64,000 nt of DNA, taken from the NCBI RefSeq assembly GCF_019279795.1, contig NC_056748.1:611309002-611373001 (forward strand), written 5' to 3'. Both the position numbers and the translations under genes were made by a program. This stretch comes from Protopterus annectens. Lineage: Eukaryota > Chordata > Ceratodontiformes > Protopteridae. This document shows positions 22,929 to 34,170 of the stretch, in pieces. The notes below the pieces were generated by a model. It did no database searches and was not told the origin of the DNA. It saw only the letters and a program-made list of their open reading frames with translations. Every line of letters begins with the position of its first letter. Positions within the stretch are counted from its first letter, which is position 1.

Positions 22929-23240
22929 TTTTATATGTTACATTAGTTATGCCTTTTTTTTAACAGCAGCGGAGCATGTCTTTCACTTAGGACTCCCTTA
23001 TCCTTTTCTGTTTGTACTGATACAATCCCTGGTTGGGAAGGCAGTTGCCTGCTGTTCAAACTTCTGCTTGGCCTCATCGCACTCGGTTACCTTTTCCTGT
23101 GTGATTATTTTCTCCTAGTACTTTGGTTACTTTGGCAGTTTTCTCCAGTAAATTACAGCCCCCTCTTGCCTGTTTTCTGTACCCCTAGTTGCAGCCATCC
23201 CTATTGACAAAATCTTTTCTGCATTCCTGTTTTGGCTTAG
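22929..23240. other. Short spacer between DIRS copies C and D
   Basis: 312 bp with no recognisable gene or repeat. It separates two same-orientation family I elements. Confidence 0.5.
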
Positions 23241-23410
23241 ATGTTGTTCATCTTTCACTGTTGCAGTCATCACACTTGGGTTATCCTGCCAGGGGTAGCC
23301 CTCAGTCAGCCCGAATACCAGAGGCTTAGTCAGGACTGATGGCAGGTAGTCAGTGGTATAAAAACAGGCAGCCGATGCCATTAAATCAGTCTTTCTTGCC
23401 GAGGAGCCTG
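23241..23410 (+). repeat. Left inverted terminal repeat, DIRS copy D
   Basis: Complementary to 28232-28439 apart from deletions. Confidence 0.85.
23357..23400 (+). promoter_or_regulatory. TATA box and initiator in left ITR of copy D
   Basis: TATAAAAA starts at 23357 and the initiator-like tcagtctttcttg has its A at 23388, a spacing of 31 bp. A transcript starting here would run into gag, whose ATG is about 140 bp downstream. Confidence 0.55.
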
Positions 23411-23526
23411 AAGCAGCAGCAGTTTGGACAAGTGCCGGTCAGCCGCTACCTGAGTTTTCGTTTCCGAAATTGAAGTCTTCTAAAGCCAAGTACCCTGTTT
23501 GGGATCCTTTTTTCTTGCTCTAACCG

Positions 23527-25107
23527 ATGTCAGAAAAAGTTAACAATTGTCTCGCCTGTGGAAAGCAGATACCACACTGAGATTTCCATTCTTCTGTTAA
23601 GCTAGTCGCCAGTTCGCCGGTACTCAGTGAGGCACTTTTGCAGCCCATGATGCCCGCTTCGATGGATTTGCAGGCCTCTATGGAGACCTGTTTGGAGTCC
23701 AGTATTCCACAAGACTCTGAGTACAGAACCTGCGGATGTCTCTACCTTGTATGGGACCGGAGCCACTGTGTTGGCACTGGCTTCTGAGAAAGTTCTTCGC
23801 ACTACCGGTATTCAACAAAAAACGATTTCTTTCACGTCTACAGCTCTTTCTAAAACCACTGAGTTTCTAAGGCCCAGAGTATGAGCTACACCTAAAAATA
23901 CCGATGGCCCAAACTCAAGCGCCTGCTTCCTTGCCACAATCACAGATGCTTAAAATGGCGGAAGACCTTTATCATGCTGATTAGGGGGAGCCAGGCTTCC
24001 CCTGCTAAAAGGAAAAGAATTGGCCCAGGCAGTTTTATCTGACCAAGAGTCCGTCTCTTGAGGTTTCTGATTATGAAGACATGCCCTTATCTGCTTATGA
24101 GGATCCAGATGCAGAGGAATCCATTCTTTCTGCCTCTCCTCCAGAGGATTTTTCTTTTGGTGAAACCCTACATACATTGAGAGAGCATTTCCATTGGGAG
24201 TGCCAGAATTCTCCTCCGTCCAAAAAGAGAGACTGAATTTTTATATTTACAACAGTACAGACCCTTAGCTATCCCTCCTGTTGTGGATGATGTCTTCATG
24301 GAATCCAGTCTAACTCCTGATACTTTGCCTCCTGCTCCCAGGAAACCTGACTGGTACTACAGAGTCCCTGAATCACGCAAATTTATTTTCAAGAATCCTA
24401 CTGCTGACCCAGAGGTAATCTCCCAAGGACCTAAAGGAATAAAAGCAATTACAACTAAGAATCCCACCCCCTCGGACAGGGATTCTCGAGCGTTAGACAG
24501 ATGAGGTAAAAAATTATACACTTCTGCAACTCTTGCCATTAGAACATTAAATTGTCAATTCCACATGCTGAAATACCAGCAGCATACTATGGAACTTAAG
24601 CAAGAATTATCTACTTTCCCTGACTGTGCAGAAAGTGAAGAATTACAGGAGCTTATGCATTCTGCAAGCCAAGTCAGCAAGCATACCCTGCAATGTGGGT
24701 TTGACGCCCTAGAAGCATCTTGCAGGGCAGCAGTCACAGGCTCTGTACTTAGAAGGCATGCCTGGCTTAAGGAACACCCCTTCCAGACCATGTCAAATCA
24801 AAATTATTGGACGCACCTCTGAACAAAGACTATCTGTTTGGCACCAAGGCAGAAGAGGTTTTAAAAGATGGAAGAAAAAGCTAAGTCTGTGCAGACAGTC
24901 AGATTTTTTTGCAAATACGGCCTCCAAGATTCAGTAAGCATTGCCCGTGGAAACATTTGTCCTTTCCAGCCCCCTCAGACTAGACGTAGGGGAAGCAGAC
25001 CCCCCAGACAACAGTCTCAGAGTATGCAAAGATATAAGCAATGGACTACCTCCACTTCTAAAACAGGGAGTGCTAAGCCCCACCCCCTTATGGAAAGAAT
25101 TCACAAT
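23527..25107 (+). pseudogene. DIRS gag-like protein (copy D, heavily decayed)
   Basis: ATG 23527 opens MSEKVNNCLACGKQIPH, then a TGA (about 23578) interrupts. A deletion removes the rest of the Cys/His module and the basic segment, joining directly to the linker (ctagtcgccagttc). Recognisable later blocks are MLKMAEDL, ASPPEDFSFGETLHTLREHFHW (about 24130-24205), IPPVVDDVF, KPDWYYRVPESRKFIF (about 24343-24390), LNCQFHMLKYQQ (about 24549) and LRRHAWLKE. Frames shift repeatedly and TGA 24502-24504 replaces the Trp of DRWG. It is a pseudogene. Confidence 0.85.
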
Positions 25108-26970
25108 GACTTCTCAACTCCTCTTCTCTGCCCAATTGCTCATGCCCCTAGGAGGAAAACTTGCCTACCATGCAAAAAAGTGGGCCTCCATCACCAATGT
25201 TCGAGGGGTCCTCAACATAGTATTCCCGGGGTACAAATTACCCCAAAAGGGTTTCCAGATCTTTCTCCAAACCAGTGGGCAGAGGCGCAAAACCAAGTTC
25301 AGTCCCTGCTCTCCATAAGGGCAATTCAGCCTGTTCTTGCAGAACAGATAGGCTAAGGTTTTTATTCCAGACTTTTCCTGGTACCCAGAAAAGAGGGCAC
25401 CTGGTGCCCAATCTTAGATCTATCCATTGTAAACACCTTCCTGGTGGTACCAAAATTCAAAATGCTCACCCTACAGCAGCTTCTCCCTATGCTGTTCTAA
25501 GGTGCTTGGTTAGCCACCCTAGACCTAAAGGAGCCTTATCTGCATATCCCAATCAGGACTCCTGCAGGAAATATCTACGTTTCAGGGCAGGAACTATGCA
25601 TTATCAGTTCTCTGCACTTCCCTTTGGGTTTTATCCACTGCTCCCAGAGTTTTCACAAAATGCCTGGCTCCAGCCATTGCCTTTTGCAGACAAAGAAATA
25701 ATCAAATGTACCCCTACTTGGATGACTGCCTGATTCAGGCAGACAATCAGGAAAAGCTGTTGCAGCACCTGACATTTGGAAAGGATCTTCTAACCTCACT
25801 GGGGTTACACTATCAAAGAAAAGAAATTCAAACTAGTCCCCAGTCAAAAATTTTATTCCTGGGTGCAAGCTTGGACACAGCATCCCAGATGGCATTCCTT
25901 ACTCCAGAAAAACAAGCCTGACAGGCTCCTTTTCTCAAATGGCCAACAAAACCCAGTTATCTGTAAGGAAAGTCATGCAAGCTCTAGGGTTCATGGCCTC
26001 CTGCATTCTACTAATTCCATATGCCAGACAGCATATGAGGAAACTTCAGGGGTACTTAGATAGTCTTTGGTGCCAACATTCTCAGAACCTGGAAACCATC
26101 ATACCTATGATACCTTGCCTAAGGAAAGAGTTCCTTTGGTGAGCAGCAGCATGCAACCACAAGGGGCTTCCCTTTACACAACCCCACGCCACCCAGACCC
26201 TAACCCCAGATGCATCAAACTATGCTTGGCGTGCACATCTGGACAGCAGGTGCAGTCAGGGCCACTGGAGCCCAAATCAAATTAATCTGCACATAAACCA
26301 GAAAAAGATGCTAGCTTTTCAGCATGTTCTAACGGCTTTCAGATTCCTACTCTCTCCAGAGCCTCTTCTAATCAAAACCGATAACACCACAGTGATGTGG
26401 TACATCAACAAGCGGGGGGAACCCACTCTGCAGGCTAGCCATGACCCTGTGGAACACTGTCTCAGCCATGTATATTCACCTGCAAGTCCAATTCCTGCCA
26501 GGCAACCAAAACTCTGTGGCAGACTACTTAAGCAGAAATCTCCTAGACCCACACAAGTGGCAATTAAACCACAACACCTTCAGTCTTGTGACCCAGAAAT
26601 GGGGTACCCCAAAGGTGGACCTATTTGCCTCCCCCTACAACCAGCAGCTCAGCAAATTCTGCATGAGGGGACCTGACAGCAAGGCCTGTAAAGTGGATTT
26701 CCTGTCCTTCCACTGGGAAAACCTGTCAATTTATGCATTCCCCCCTCCCCTTCCTCCTCTTATCAGAGTACTACTCAAAATAAGGGAGGAGAGACCAAGG
26801 GCAATCCTGATTGCCCCAGACTGGCCATGCCAGCACTGGTACCCACTACTGCATGGTCTGTCTCCATTGCACCTCCCACAGATTCCAACTCTCCTGACAC
26901 AGAAGGAGGAAGAGTTCTTGGATCCACATTTGCACACCCTGAACCTGGCAGCCTGGCTTATTCCTTGACT
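25107..26970 (+). pseudogene. DIRS reverse transcriptase / RNase H (copy D)
   Basis: RT fragments are FYSRLFLVPRKEGTW (partly shifted, about 25360), the palm region as ATLDLKEPYLHIPI (about 25517-25555), HYQFSALPFGF (about 25599) and YPYLDDCLIQADN (about 25709-25747). RNase H appears as NQKKMLAFQ, IKTDNTTVMWYINKR (about 26374-26415) and VADYLSRNLLDPHKW (about 26515-26560). WGTPKVDLFASPYN and ILIAPDWPCQHWYP close the ORF at 26968. Shifts and stops occur at about 25353, 25500, 25630, 25700, 25920, 26140 and 26425. Confidence 0.9.
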
Positions 26971-27995
26971 TTCTTCCAGTGGCCAGCCTAAGCAAGCAGG
27001 TCCTGGATGTTGTACGTGAAGTCAGATGACCCAGTACTAGAAAATCCTATGCTGAAAGTGGAAAACATATTGTTCCTGGATTCAGACTAAAGGAACTGAC
27101 CTGGCGCAGCCATCCTTACCTCTCATCCTGGATTACGTAGCAGACCTACTCCACAGGGGCCTTTCCTTCTCTTCCATTAAAAACCATGCTTCTGCCATGT
27201 CTGCACATTACAGTACTGAGCCACCTCTCTTCTCACATCCACTCAAGCAGTTCCTGACGGGCTAACAAGTTAAGGCCACCAAGAAGAGCCCCTACCCCTG
27301 CTTGGGACCTTAACTTTGTGTTGGAAAAGCTCACCCCCCCCCCCCTTTGAGCCTGCAGCTTCAGCAGAGTTAAAATTCCTCTCTTGAAAATCCATTTTGC
27401 TTTTGGCCATCACTTCAGCTAGAAGAGTGTCTGAGCTACAAGCACTTATGGCTGTGAAACCCTTCATTTTCCATGCTGACAGGGTCTCCCTCAGGACTAA
27501 CCCAACTTTCATGTCCAAGGTGGTGTCCATTGTAGCTCTCAACCAGTCTATCCATTTGCCCGCCTTTTTCCCTAAAAACTCAGAATAAGGGGGGAAAGGA
27601 TTCTACACTCTTTAGATGTGCACAGACAACTCAGATTCTACCTGGATAAGGCTAAGCCCTTTAGGAATCTGATCAGTTATGAGTCAGCTTTGCACCAGGG
27701 GCAGAGGGCAAGGCCATATCAAAACATACCATTTCCAAATGGATGACACATTGTATCCATTTCTGTTCCAAACACCATGGGAAACAACCCCCACAAGGGG
27801 TCAGAACACATTCCACTAGGGCAACTTCAACCTCTACAGACTTTTTAGAGGCGTCCCTACCAGGAAGCTGCAACATGGAGTTATGTCTATACCTTCACCA
27901 AGCATTACCACCTGCCTATCATTTCCAAATCCAGGGTGGGCTTTGCAACCGCAGTCCTGCAGTGCATACTAGCCAGCTCCAACTCTTCTTGTCTG
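26960..27995 (+). pseudogene. DIRS tyrosine recombinase (copy D)
   Basis: Readable pieces are VLDVVREV, stop, PSTRKSYAE (about 27001-27050), then LNFVLEKLTP, SARRVSELQAL (about 27415-27447), FHADRVSLRTNPTF, HSTRATSTST (about 27808-27837), and the end CNMELCLYLHQALPPAYHF in the wrong frame, whose in-frame reading gives YTFTKHYHLP. A homopolymer C run (27336-27346) has disrupted PPFEPA. It is inactive. Confidence 0.88.
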
Positions 27996-28023
27996 CCTCC
28001 ACCCACTCCAGCTTTGGGAATCA

Positions 28024-28120
28024 ACCCAAGTGTGATGACCAACAGTGAAACATGAACATAGTACAGTTGTGTACACTTACCATAAATGTAGATGTTAGTG
28101 TATTCACTGTTGCAGTCCTG
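28024..28120 (+). repeat. ICR of DIRS copy D
   Basis: The complement of the left end (aacagtgaaacatgaacat) is joined to the complement of the right end (agtacagttgtgtac, then accataaatg), as in the other family I copies. Confidence 0.82.
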
Positions 28121-28231
28121 GTTTCCCACAATCCAGCCCCTTTGTCTGTCTGTCTCTATTCCTCACTCCTTACATAGCTGTTAATATTTACTTTGTACTG
28201 GTGGTATTCTACCATAACTTATCTCCCTATT

Positions 28232-28439
28232 TGGGGGCTCCTGACATTTTGGGGCTGCCTGTTTTTATACCACTGATGACCTGACGTCAGTCCTGAAGTG
28301 ACAGCAACTGATGCAGAAATACTAAGCCTCTGGTATTCGGGCCGACTGAGGGCTATCCCTTGGCACCCAAGTGTGTGATGACTGCAACAGTGAATGCACT
28401 CGAACATCTACATTTATGGTAAGTGTACACAACTGTACT
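28232..28439 (-). repeat. Right inverted terminal repeat, DIRS copy D
   Basis: Contains the CRE palindrome TGACGTCA (28282-28289) and, on the - strand, TATAAAAA (28270-28263). The initiator segment present in copy A has been deleted here. Confidence 0.85.
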
Positions 28440-28534
28440 TTTCTCCTTCCTTTTAAAATGCTGGCAAAACATAATCTTCTGATCTTTATCATTTTCTTCT
28501 CTCCTAACCACTAAACTTCTATGGGAAATACCAT

Positions 28535-28790
28535 TTGATGTTCATAATTCACACTGTCTCAGTAGTTATATGGGTTGTGTGCCTCTACAAACCCACAATG
28601 GCAGTTTTACAGAGCTCAGAATCCCTTCCTCTGACACTGTGAAAGTGGACTGTCTAAGCCCCTCCCATCCAAATAAAGCTAACTCCCGTCACTGAGACTT
28701 ATTCAGTCTTTAGCTGTCAGCTGTAGGGCACGCACAGTTGAATCTTAGAAGCCTGTATTGGTGGATCGCAGCTTTAAGAAATTCCCCTTC
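28535..28790 (+). repeat. Possible solitary left terminus of a diverged DIRS element
   Basis: atgttcataattcacactgtc, then agttatatgggttgtgtgcc (28539 on), resembles the family I left terminus in layout. Further on, attcagtctttagctg resembles the initiator block. No gag follows. Similarity is by eye only. Confidence 0.35.
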
Positions 28791-29099
28791 CTATTTATTT
28801 ACTTTTGATTTTTCTGTATATATTCATGCATGTTAACTTTTTATTTTAATATTCTTGCTGTTTACTACTGCTGTTGATCCCTGTGAGAATTATAATGTAC
28901 TACTGGTTTTGTATGCTTAATGCAGCTTTTAAGCAGTTATGGGGGATTTTCTAAAATGTTCTATGACTTGTACTTGGAAACTAAAGATTTTTGGGTGTCT
29001 TAACACTAAGCCTCTTGTTTCCGTTTGCTTGCTATTTGCTTTGGAAGGCCTGACAGGAAAGCATTGCATTTAGATTCATAGATATGTACTTACTAGCTG
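28791..29099. other. Intronic sequence, no gene seen
   Basis: AT-rich, with only short spurious ORFs. Confidence 0.5.
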
Positions 29100-29200
29100 T
29101 TTTTATGGGCCATTTAAAGCCTAGCCAATTTCTCTTGGTGAGAATCATACCCTTCATCTTTTGTCTGAGGTAAACACCTTAACCACCATGCCAACCTCTC
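29100..29200 (-). mobile_element. tRNA-derived SINE head
   Basis: Read on the - strand, ggttggcatggtggttaagg resembles a Pol III A box and, about 35 nt later, gggtatgattctc resembles a B box (GGTTCGATTCC with changes). The tail agaaattggctaggctttaa continues towards 29100. Its 5' end abuts the PLE target repeat at 29201. Confidence 0.55.
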
Positions 29201-29215
29201 TTTTTTCATTTATAT
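29201..29215 (+). repeat. Target-site duplication, left copy (15 bp)
   Basis: TTTTTTCATTTATAT is identical to 35847-35861 and brackets the composite PLE. Confidence 0.75.
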
Positions 29216-29350
29216 AGTCCAAAAGCAACCGTTTGAAGGACATACAAATACTTTGAACTCAATAAAAACCGTTTGATTCTCAAACGAGTAGTGGTCACAC
29301 CATAAGCTTCACACATCAACCAAGAAACAATAATATACTTCCACAAATTT

Positions 29351-29395
29351 ATTAGTTAAGCGCTTTCTTCCCCTAGCTTTCGGGGACTTAATCAG
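29351..29395 (-). ncRNA. Hammerhead-like fold at 3' end of - strand PLE copy
   Basis: The - strand reads CTGATTA, then a strong stem GTCCCC/GGGGA, then GAAAGCGCTT. The core differs at one position (G8 appears as T). AGCGCT after GAA could form a tiny stem III, or pair between two molecules as proposed for PLE ribozymes. Confidence 0.5.
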
Positions 29396-29559
29396 AACTA
29401 AATTCCCCTGCAAGTCTATCCTTTCATACAACTTAATAAGACCAATTAATTGAATAATTGAATAAATAAAAATATTATAAATATTACATTATACATAAAA
29501 AATGTTTTTTTTTAAATGTTATGAACAATACATACCTTGTTAAAAATATTTGAAACATT

Positions 29560-30290
29560 CAAAATGTTAGGGCTTTTTTCTTTAATACAGGCAGTAAAGA
29601 CAAATAGTAATTTAGTCCTGGTTCTACTAAGGCATTTAACTTTAACAATCCAATAAAATTCCCTCAAATCCACATCCAATTCCCACCAACCACCTCTTGG
29701 GTTGTGTTTAATCACTTCAAGAATGCCAAACATGAATTTTGTATGCCCTTGACAAGTCCATGAATGTTTATAAAGAGCGTTATTAGTGTTACCTTTAGCA
29801 ATAGTATACAAGTGCTCATATATCCTTGTATGGAATTTTCTCTGTTTTACCGATGTAGAAATACAAACATGTTTGGCAAATGGCAACATAAATAATCCCT
29901 TTTGTGTCACAGTTGCCTTTCTGCAACAAAATGCCCTTCCTGTTGCCTCCTATGTGTACCACATCTTGGTTCATAACAAACGGGCATTGGTTACAATGAC
30001 CACACCTGGTCGTTCCTTTCATAAACATAGTCCTGGGTATAATGAATTATTCAATCAAAATTTAAATTTTTTCCCCGCTTTGTAAACAAAGCTAGGTATT
30101 TGACGTAAGTTGTTAAAAGCTTCAGCATTGCCTTTAAAAATAACCCAGTTTCTTTTTATGATCTCCTTAAGTGTACGTTCTCTAGTTCCATAGGGAATAA
30201 CCATACTAGTGTTGTAACCATCCTTAATGAGGGGTTGAGTGGTTTGTTTGTGGATAGTCTCACCACTGTCCAACTGGGGCTTGTACCTTG
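29560..30290 (-). pseudogene. PLE GIY-YIG endonuclease (- strand copy)
   Basis: The frame 30028-29816 has MKGTTRCGHCNQCPFV (Cys linker) and GIIYVAICQTCLYFYIGKTEK, a well-kept GIY-YIG core (GIIY...YIGK). A one-base shift follows. The frame 29910-29600 then gives RTRIYEHLYTIAKGN, ALYKHS (conserved His), RGGWWELDVDLREFYWIVK (the Glu/Trp C-terminal block) and ends near 29540. Upstream, 30273-30055 holds the RT-endonuclease connector SMVIPYGTRERTLKEIIKRNW. Only the shift and the 3' decay spoil it. Confidence 0.85.
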
Positions 30291-31409
30291 AAACCCCATC
30301 CTTAAATTACTTGTTCTGCCACCCTTTCCAATAAACCACTTGGATATCTTCTTACCTTAAACATACCTGTGATGATGGATACTTCTTCCAAAAATATTTT
30401 TCTCTTGGAAAACATTCTGCCTGCTCTTACCAACTGTCCTTTAAAAGTGTTTTTTTTTTAGCGTGGAAGGGGTGACAACTTTGAAAAGTCTAAATAACTA
30501 CTTGAAAAGGTTTCCTTCCTATAAGTTCTAGATTCAAACTTGTTTTGTAATTTATCCTTAGAAATCATCACGTCTAGATAACTAATCTCCACATCTGAAA
30601 AGTTGGCCGTAAATTAAAAAAAATGGGTATATCTGATTAATGTGCTCAAGAAAACTTTTTAAAATTAGATTTTGAATCATTCCAAAGGATAAAAAATTGT
30701 CCAAGAAACAGTAATAGGTAAGCCACATCTGTGAATAAATACTTGTAAAAATGTTTTTTCTCATGAATAAAGTACCAGTTGGCATAAATGGGGGCACATG
30801 CCCCCATTGCAACCCCCTGAAGTTGCCTATAGAATTCTCCTTCAAATATAAAATAATTGACAAAATGTTCCGTTACAGCCATAATGAAATTATTCATAGT
30901 GTCTGAAAAACTAGCAAGTTCCCTAATGGCCTCATAAAATGTCTAATCCCTCCTTTTGGGGAATTGAGGTGAATGGGTCCACTACGTCTATAGTGGAAAA
31001 AAATAACTTCATTGTTATACCATCTTTCGTTAGATTTAGACAGAAAATCCCAGGAATCCTTCAGTAAATCAACATTTTGTAATGAATCTTTCAAAATTCT
31101 ATCCACAAACATGCAGTGTTTGTGTAGAGCTGTTATGTGCAGAAATAATAACCCTGAATGGTGGTTTCTGAATACACTTGTGCACTTTGGAAATACCAAA
31201 GGCTTGTAGGTGTGAGAGGATGCTCTGTTTTTAAGAAATTGTACAAATGTTCTGAAATAGCTTTTTGAAGTAATGAATCTTCCAGAAAAAAAATGAATTT
31301 TCCTATGTGCTAGAGTAGCTTCATTCCTAGATGAAATTTGGTATTTTTCTGTGTCAGAAAAAATCATAGTTAATTCATTCACATAATCTGTACCATAATA
31401 AAGCACCAC
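30291..31409 (-). pseudogene. PLE reverse transcriptase (- strand copy)
   Basis: The frame 31409-30894 contains the N-terminal finger blocks and RILKDSLQNVDLLKDSWDFLSKSNERWYNNEVIFF, then a shift near 30990 inside motif A (the IDVVDP region reads HYRRSGPI). Frame 30897-30646 holds FIFEGEFYRQLQGVAMGACAPIYAN, the QGVAMG block of PLE RTs, followed by the active-site region in a third frame (LFLGQFFILWN near 30700). Several shifts and stops are present. Confidence 0.82.
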
Positions 31410-31800
31410 ACACCCTTATCAGGCTTCATAATTCTGTGTGTTTTATTTGTTCTGAAATTATTTAGTAAAGTGAATTCATCTTTACTTAAACTAAATTGTT
31501 TAGTGGGGTTGTGACTTTTAATTTCATTTTGAATGTCACCCTCACATGCTTTCTCAAATGTCATTATTAAAGGGTGAAGTGGGTTAAAACTGCTTTTCTT
31601 CATCTGTTTCTGCTTTTACTGTTGATTACATCCCCTTTAAACATGATCTTAAAATTTAATTATCTGGTGTACAGTTTTAACTCTGTAATAATATCCACGG
31701 TCTCCAATTTAAACGTGGGAAAAAACTTGAACCCCTTAAAGAAAAATATGTAGTATCTATATTTAAATCTGTGTAATTGCAAATTTTAAATCCATCCAAT
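31379..31800 (-). pseudogene. PLE N-terminal region and start of RT (- strand copy)
   Basis: Reads SSFNPLHPLIMTFEKACEGDIQNEIK and MKPDKGVWCFIM. These match the PLE pattern FxPP..L..FE..V..DI followed by a ...PDKGG..V box that precedes RT. Stops are frequent upstream of 31603. Confidence 0.75.
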
Positions 31801-31911
31801 GAAACGTATGCCATTGTGAGTGATCTGAATGTCTGTCTCATTAAATATCTTGTTTATCTGTGGTTGTTACTGTACCCTCCCCTTAATTGCCTCTGTTGTT
31901 TTGTTTGTTTT

Positions 31912-32047
31912 GTGTATAGAATTTTGAATGATTCATTACAAACTGTTGATTATTTACTGAAGGATTCCTGGGATTTTCTGTCTAAATTTAACGAAAGATG
32001 GTATAACAATGAAGTTATTTTTTCCACTATAGACGTAGTGGACCTAT
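31912..32047 (+). pseudogene. PLE reverse transcriptase fragment, + strand copy, first part
   Basis: Reads RILNDSLQTVDYLLKDSWDF and NERWYNNEVIFSTIDVVDL. It is nearly identical in protein to the - strand copy but opposite in direction. It stops inside motif A at the 32048 insertion and resumes at about 34171. Confidence 0.85.
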
Positions 32048-32049
32048 AA

Positions 32050-33235
32050 TTGTATAATATAATACCTCTACCCTTATCAGGTGTCATAATACGTATACTC
32101 TTGTCCTTTCAAGTCTTTCAGTAAGCATTTTTCCTTAAGGTTCGAAAATACTCCTCTCCCCACATTTTGTACATATCTTCCTTAACTTTTTCAAAAGTAG
32201 TTATAAGCTGATGGAGAGGAGGATTAAAAACACTACTTTTTCTAAACATTTTAGTAGAATTAATAATAGACTTATTACCATTTTTATTTTGAAACATTAA
32301 TTTTAGGTTCAATTTTCTCAAGTAAAGTTTACATCCACCAGTGTTTCTGCTATATCTGGGATTTTGGGGGGAACAAATTTGAACCCCTTAGAAAATAAAG
32401 AAAATTATTCTGAAATAAATCTCAGTATAATTATAAATATTAAAACCATTAAATGTATGCTGAATATTACCAACTTGTGTCTTAGAATCTGTCACTAGTA
32501 TTTATCCCACCTGGGAAATCCCTTGTGCTGTTTTGCTGCATTGCTGTAGGTTTTGTATGCCTCTTGTTTCCGACTGGCTATTCTTTCTGAGCGTCTTGGG
32601 AGTGGAAAATCCTGAAACTCAGAAAAATTGTCCCTCCCTTCCTCCATGGAATGTTCATCCTCACCTAACAACTCAAAATCCACATTGTCCATATTGTCTT
32701 CCCCATGATGTAATAAAGGTAAAACATCCATCCTTATTAATATCACTAAAAAACAATTTATCAATAGGGTGCACTTTACAGTATTTATACTGTTTACAAT
32801 CTGTAACTTTTTTACTTGTTGAAAATGTTATCACATTTCTTTTCAACCCTACTAATGACTTTGTAATAGAATCCCTCATACTGTGTAAACAATAAATCAT
32901 TAAAAATCATGTAATTTAAGTCATCAACTTCCTTTCAAAGCCTTTTTCCATCTGCTCATAATAAAATACACTTGTTTAGCAATTCAACCCCCCAATTATC
33001 AAACATTGTCGTAAACTCCTTAATTTCAGCATTGTAATGTAACCCGAAGGGAAATTTAGAAACTCTTAACCCCTGCGGAACCACTTTCATCTTTAAACAT
33101 TCATTTAAATAAATCTCTATTTGGCACATTTTAAATTTAAATTTTTCTCTAAATAATAAATCCTGTCCTTTAAGGACTTAAAGTTAAAAGAACCAATGTC
33201 TTTGTTATTAGATGCCTCTGTTGATTTAGAACTGG
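32050..33235 (-). pseudogene. PLE N-terminal ORF (- strand, in the insert)
   Basis: Pieces on the - strand are VPQGLRVSKFPFGLHYNAE (about 33040-32985), paralleled by LRMWHFPNGTV in the 41.8-kb PLE; an acidic region with PLPRRSERIASRKQEAYK (about 32600-32540), paralleled by PPLRRSERLRDRK at 41.6 kb; and FRKSSVFNPPLHQLITTFEK (about 32250-32190), the PLE pre-RT block. It is cut at 32050, just before the RT. No enzymatic domain is recognised in this ORF. Confidence 0.68.
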
Positions 33236-33591
33236 GAAAAGAGAAGTTTGCAGCTAGCCTTAATTGCCATAGTAGTTCTTTTTTACTAAGAACATTTTGC
33301 CAATCTCCTCCCCTAGCTTCAATGTGGACAATGTCAAGAATAGCAAATTTAAAACCACAAATGTCAGCACATTGTAAACTGTTTGTATAGGGCATTGGTT
33401 TCCTCCTTATTTTTTATGTCGTACAGGTGTTCATAAATCCTGGTTTTAAATAACCTCTCAGTTTTTCTAACATAAAATGATGTACAGGTGTTGCACCTAG
33501 CAATATGTACCAACTTACTTGAAAAACAGTTGCCCCTTCTCAAAAACACAGGTGCAGGTTTTAAATTTGCTATTCTTGACATTGTCCACAT
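33236..33591 (-). pseudogene. PLE GIY-YIG endonuclease C-terminal part (- strand, in the insert)
   Basis: Reads HIARCNTCTSFYVRKTERLFKTRIYEHLYDIKN, ALYKQF, and then ILDIVHIEARGGDWQ and KKELLWQLRLAANFS, with a shift near 33390. The YIG appears as YVR. It precedes the N-terminal ORF on the same strand, which is the order expected for a tandem or pseudo-LTR arrangement. Confidence 0.75.
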
Positions 33592-33733
33592 TGAAGCTAG
33601 GGGAGGAGATTGGCAAAATATTAGTAAAAAAGAACTACTTTGGCAATTAAGGCTAGCTGCAAACTTCTCTCCGGGTTTAATTGACCATTTAACTATCCTG
33701 CCAATATTAAGAGAGAAAGCAGGACATGTTTAA
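33488..33733 (+). pseudogene. PLE endonuclease C-terminus (+ strand, in the insert)
   Basis: Reads FAILDIVHIEARGGDWQN, KKELLWQLRLAANFSPGLID, the same segment as 33236-33395 but opposite. The nucleotide stretches 33240-33360 and 33560-33680 are nearly perfect inverted copies about 200 bp apart. Confidence 0.78.
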
Positions 33734-34040
33734 ATATTTGTATAAAAAGTTTACATATATATCAACTAGTTTCTTAAGGTTATTTAAGATATATATCTAG
33801 TAATGAATATGATGAATGAATTTCTTACTGTGATGAACAAACTGTTGAATACAAATGTATTGTAACAATGTATTAGCCATGTGTTTTTAAACTGTGTTTT
33901 TAATGAGCTTATACTTAATATTCATGAGCTGTGTTGTATAGTCATGAATTAGGGATATTCCTGTTAAATCATTGGTGGGAGAATGAACCAGTTATTACTG
34001 AGTTTATATTTAAACAACATTCTTTTGGTTTTTAAGTGTT

Positions 34041-34080
34041 CTGAGGAAGTCAACTGGTATTGACAAAAGCGCTTAACTAT
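34041..34080 (+). ncRNA. Hammerhead-like fold at 3' end of inserted PLE
   Basis: CTGAGGA (34041-34047), stem AGTC...GAC, then AAAAGCGCTTAAC. The core G12 position is A, so it is probably not active. Confidence 0.45.
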
Positions 34081-34170
34081 TTGTAATAAAATTATTGGTG
34101 AGGACTCAACATTTAGTACTCTTTGTTTTGGTTTTATAGTGGTTTACTTGAGCACTATTGCACCACCTAT

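Larger units (their letters stand above)
23241..28439 (+). mobile_element. DIRS retrotransposon, family I, copy D (old, full length)
   Basis: Left terminus atgttgttcatc (23241), ICR 28024-28120 and right terminus ending ctgtact (28439). All genes carry many indels and stops, so this is an older insertion than C. Confidence 0.92.
32048..34164. mobile_element. Second PLE inserted within the RT of the composite element
   Basis: About 2.1 kb breaks the + copy exactly between STIDVVDL and the downstream block AIRELASFSDTM. A 6-bp repeat acctat lies at both edges (32042-32047 and 34165-34170). Its left part encodes a PLE on the - strand and its right part the 3' end on the + strand, so the insert is internally inverted. 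Confidence 0.72.

Noticed and set aside
29112..29200. Functional tRNA gene
   Set aside because: A and B box-like text is present, but no cloverleaf with an anticodon stem can be drawn; a SINE head explains it better.
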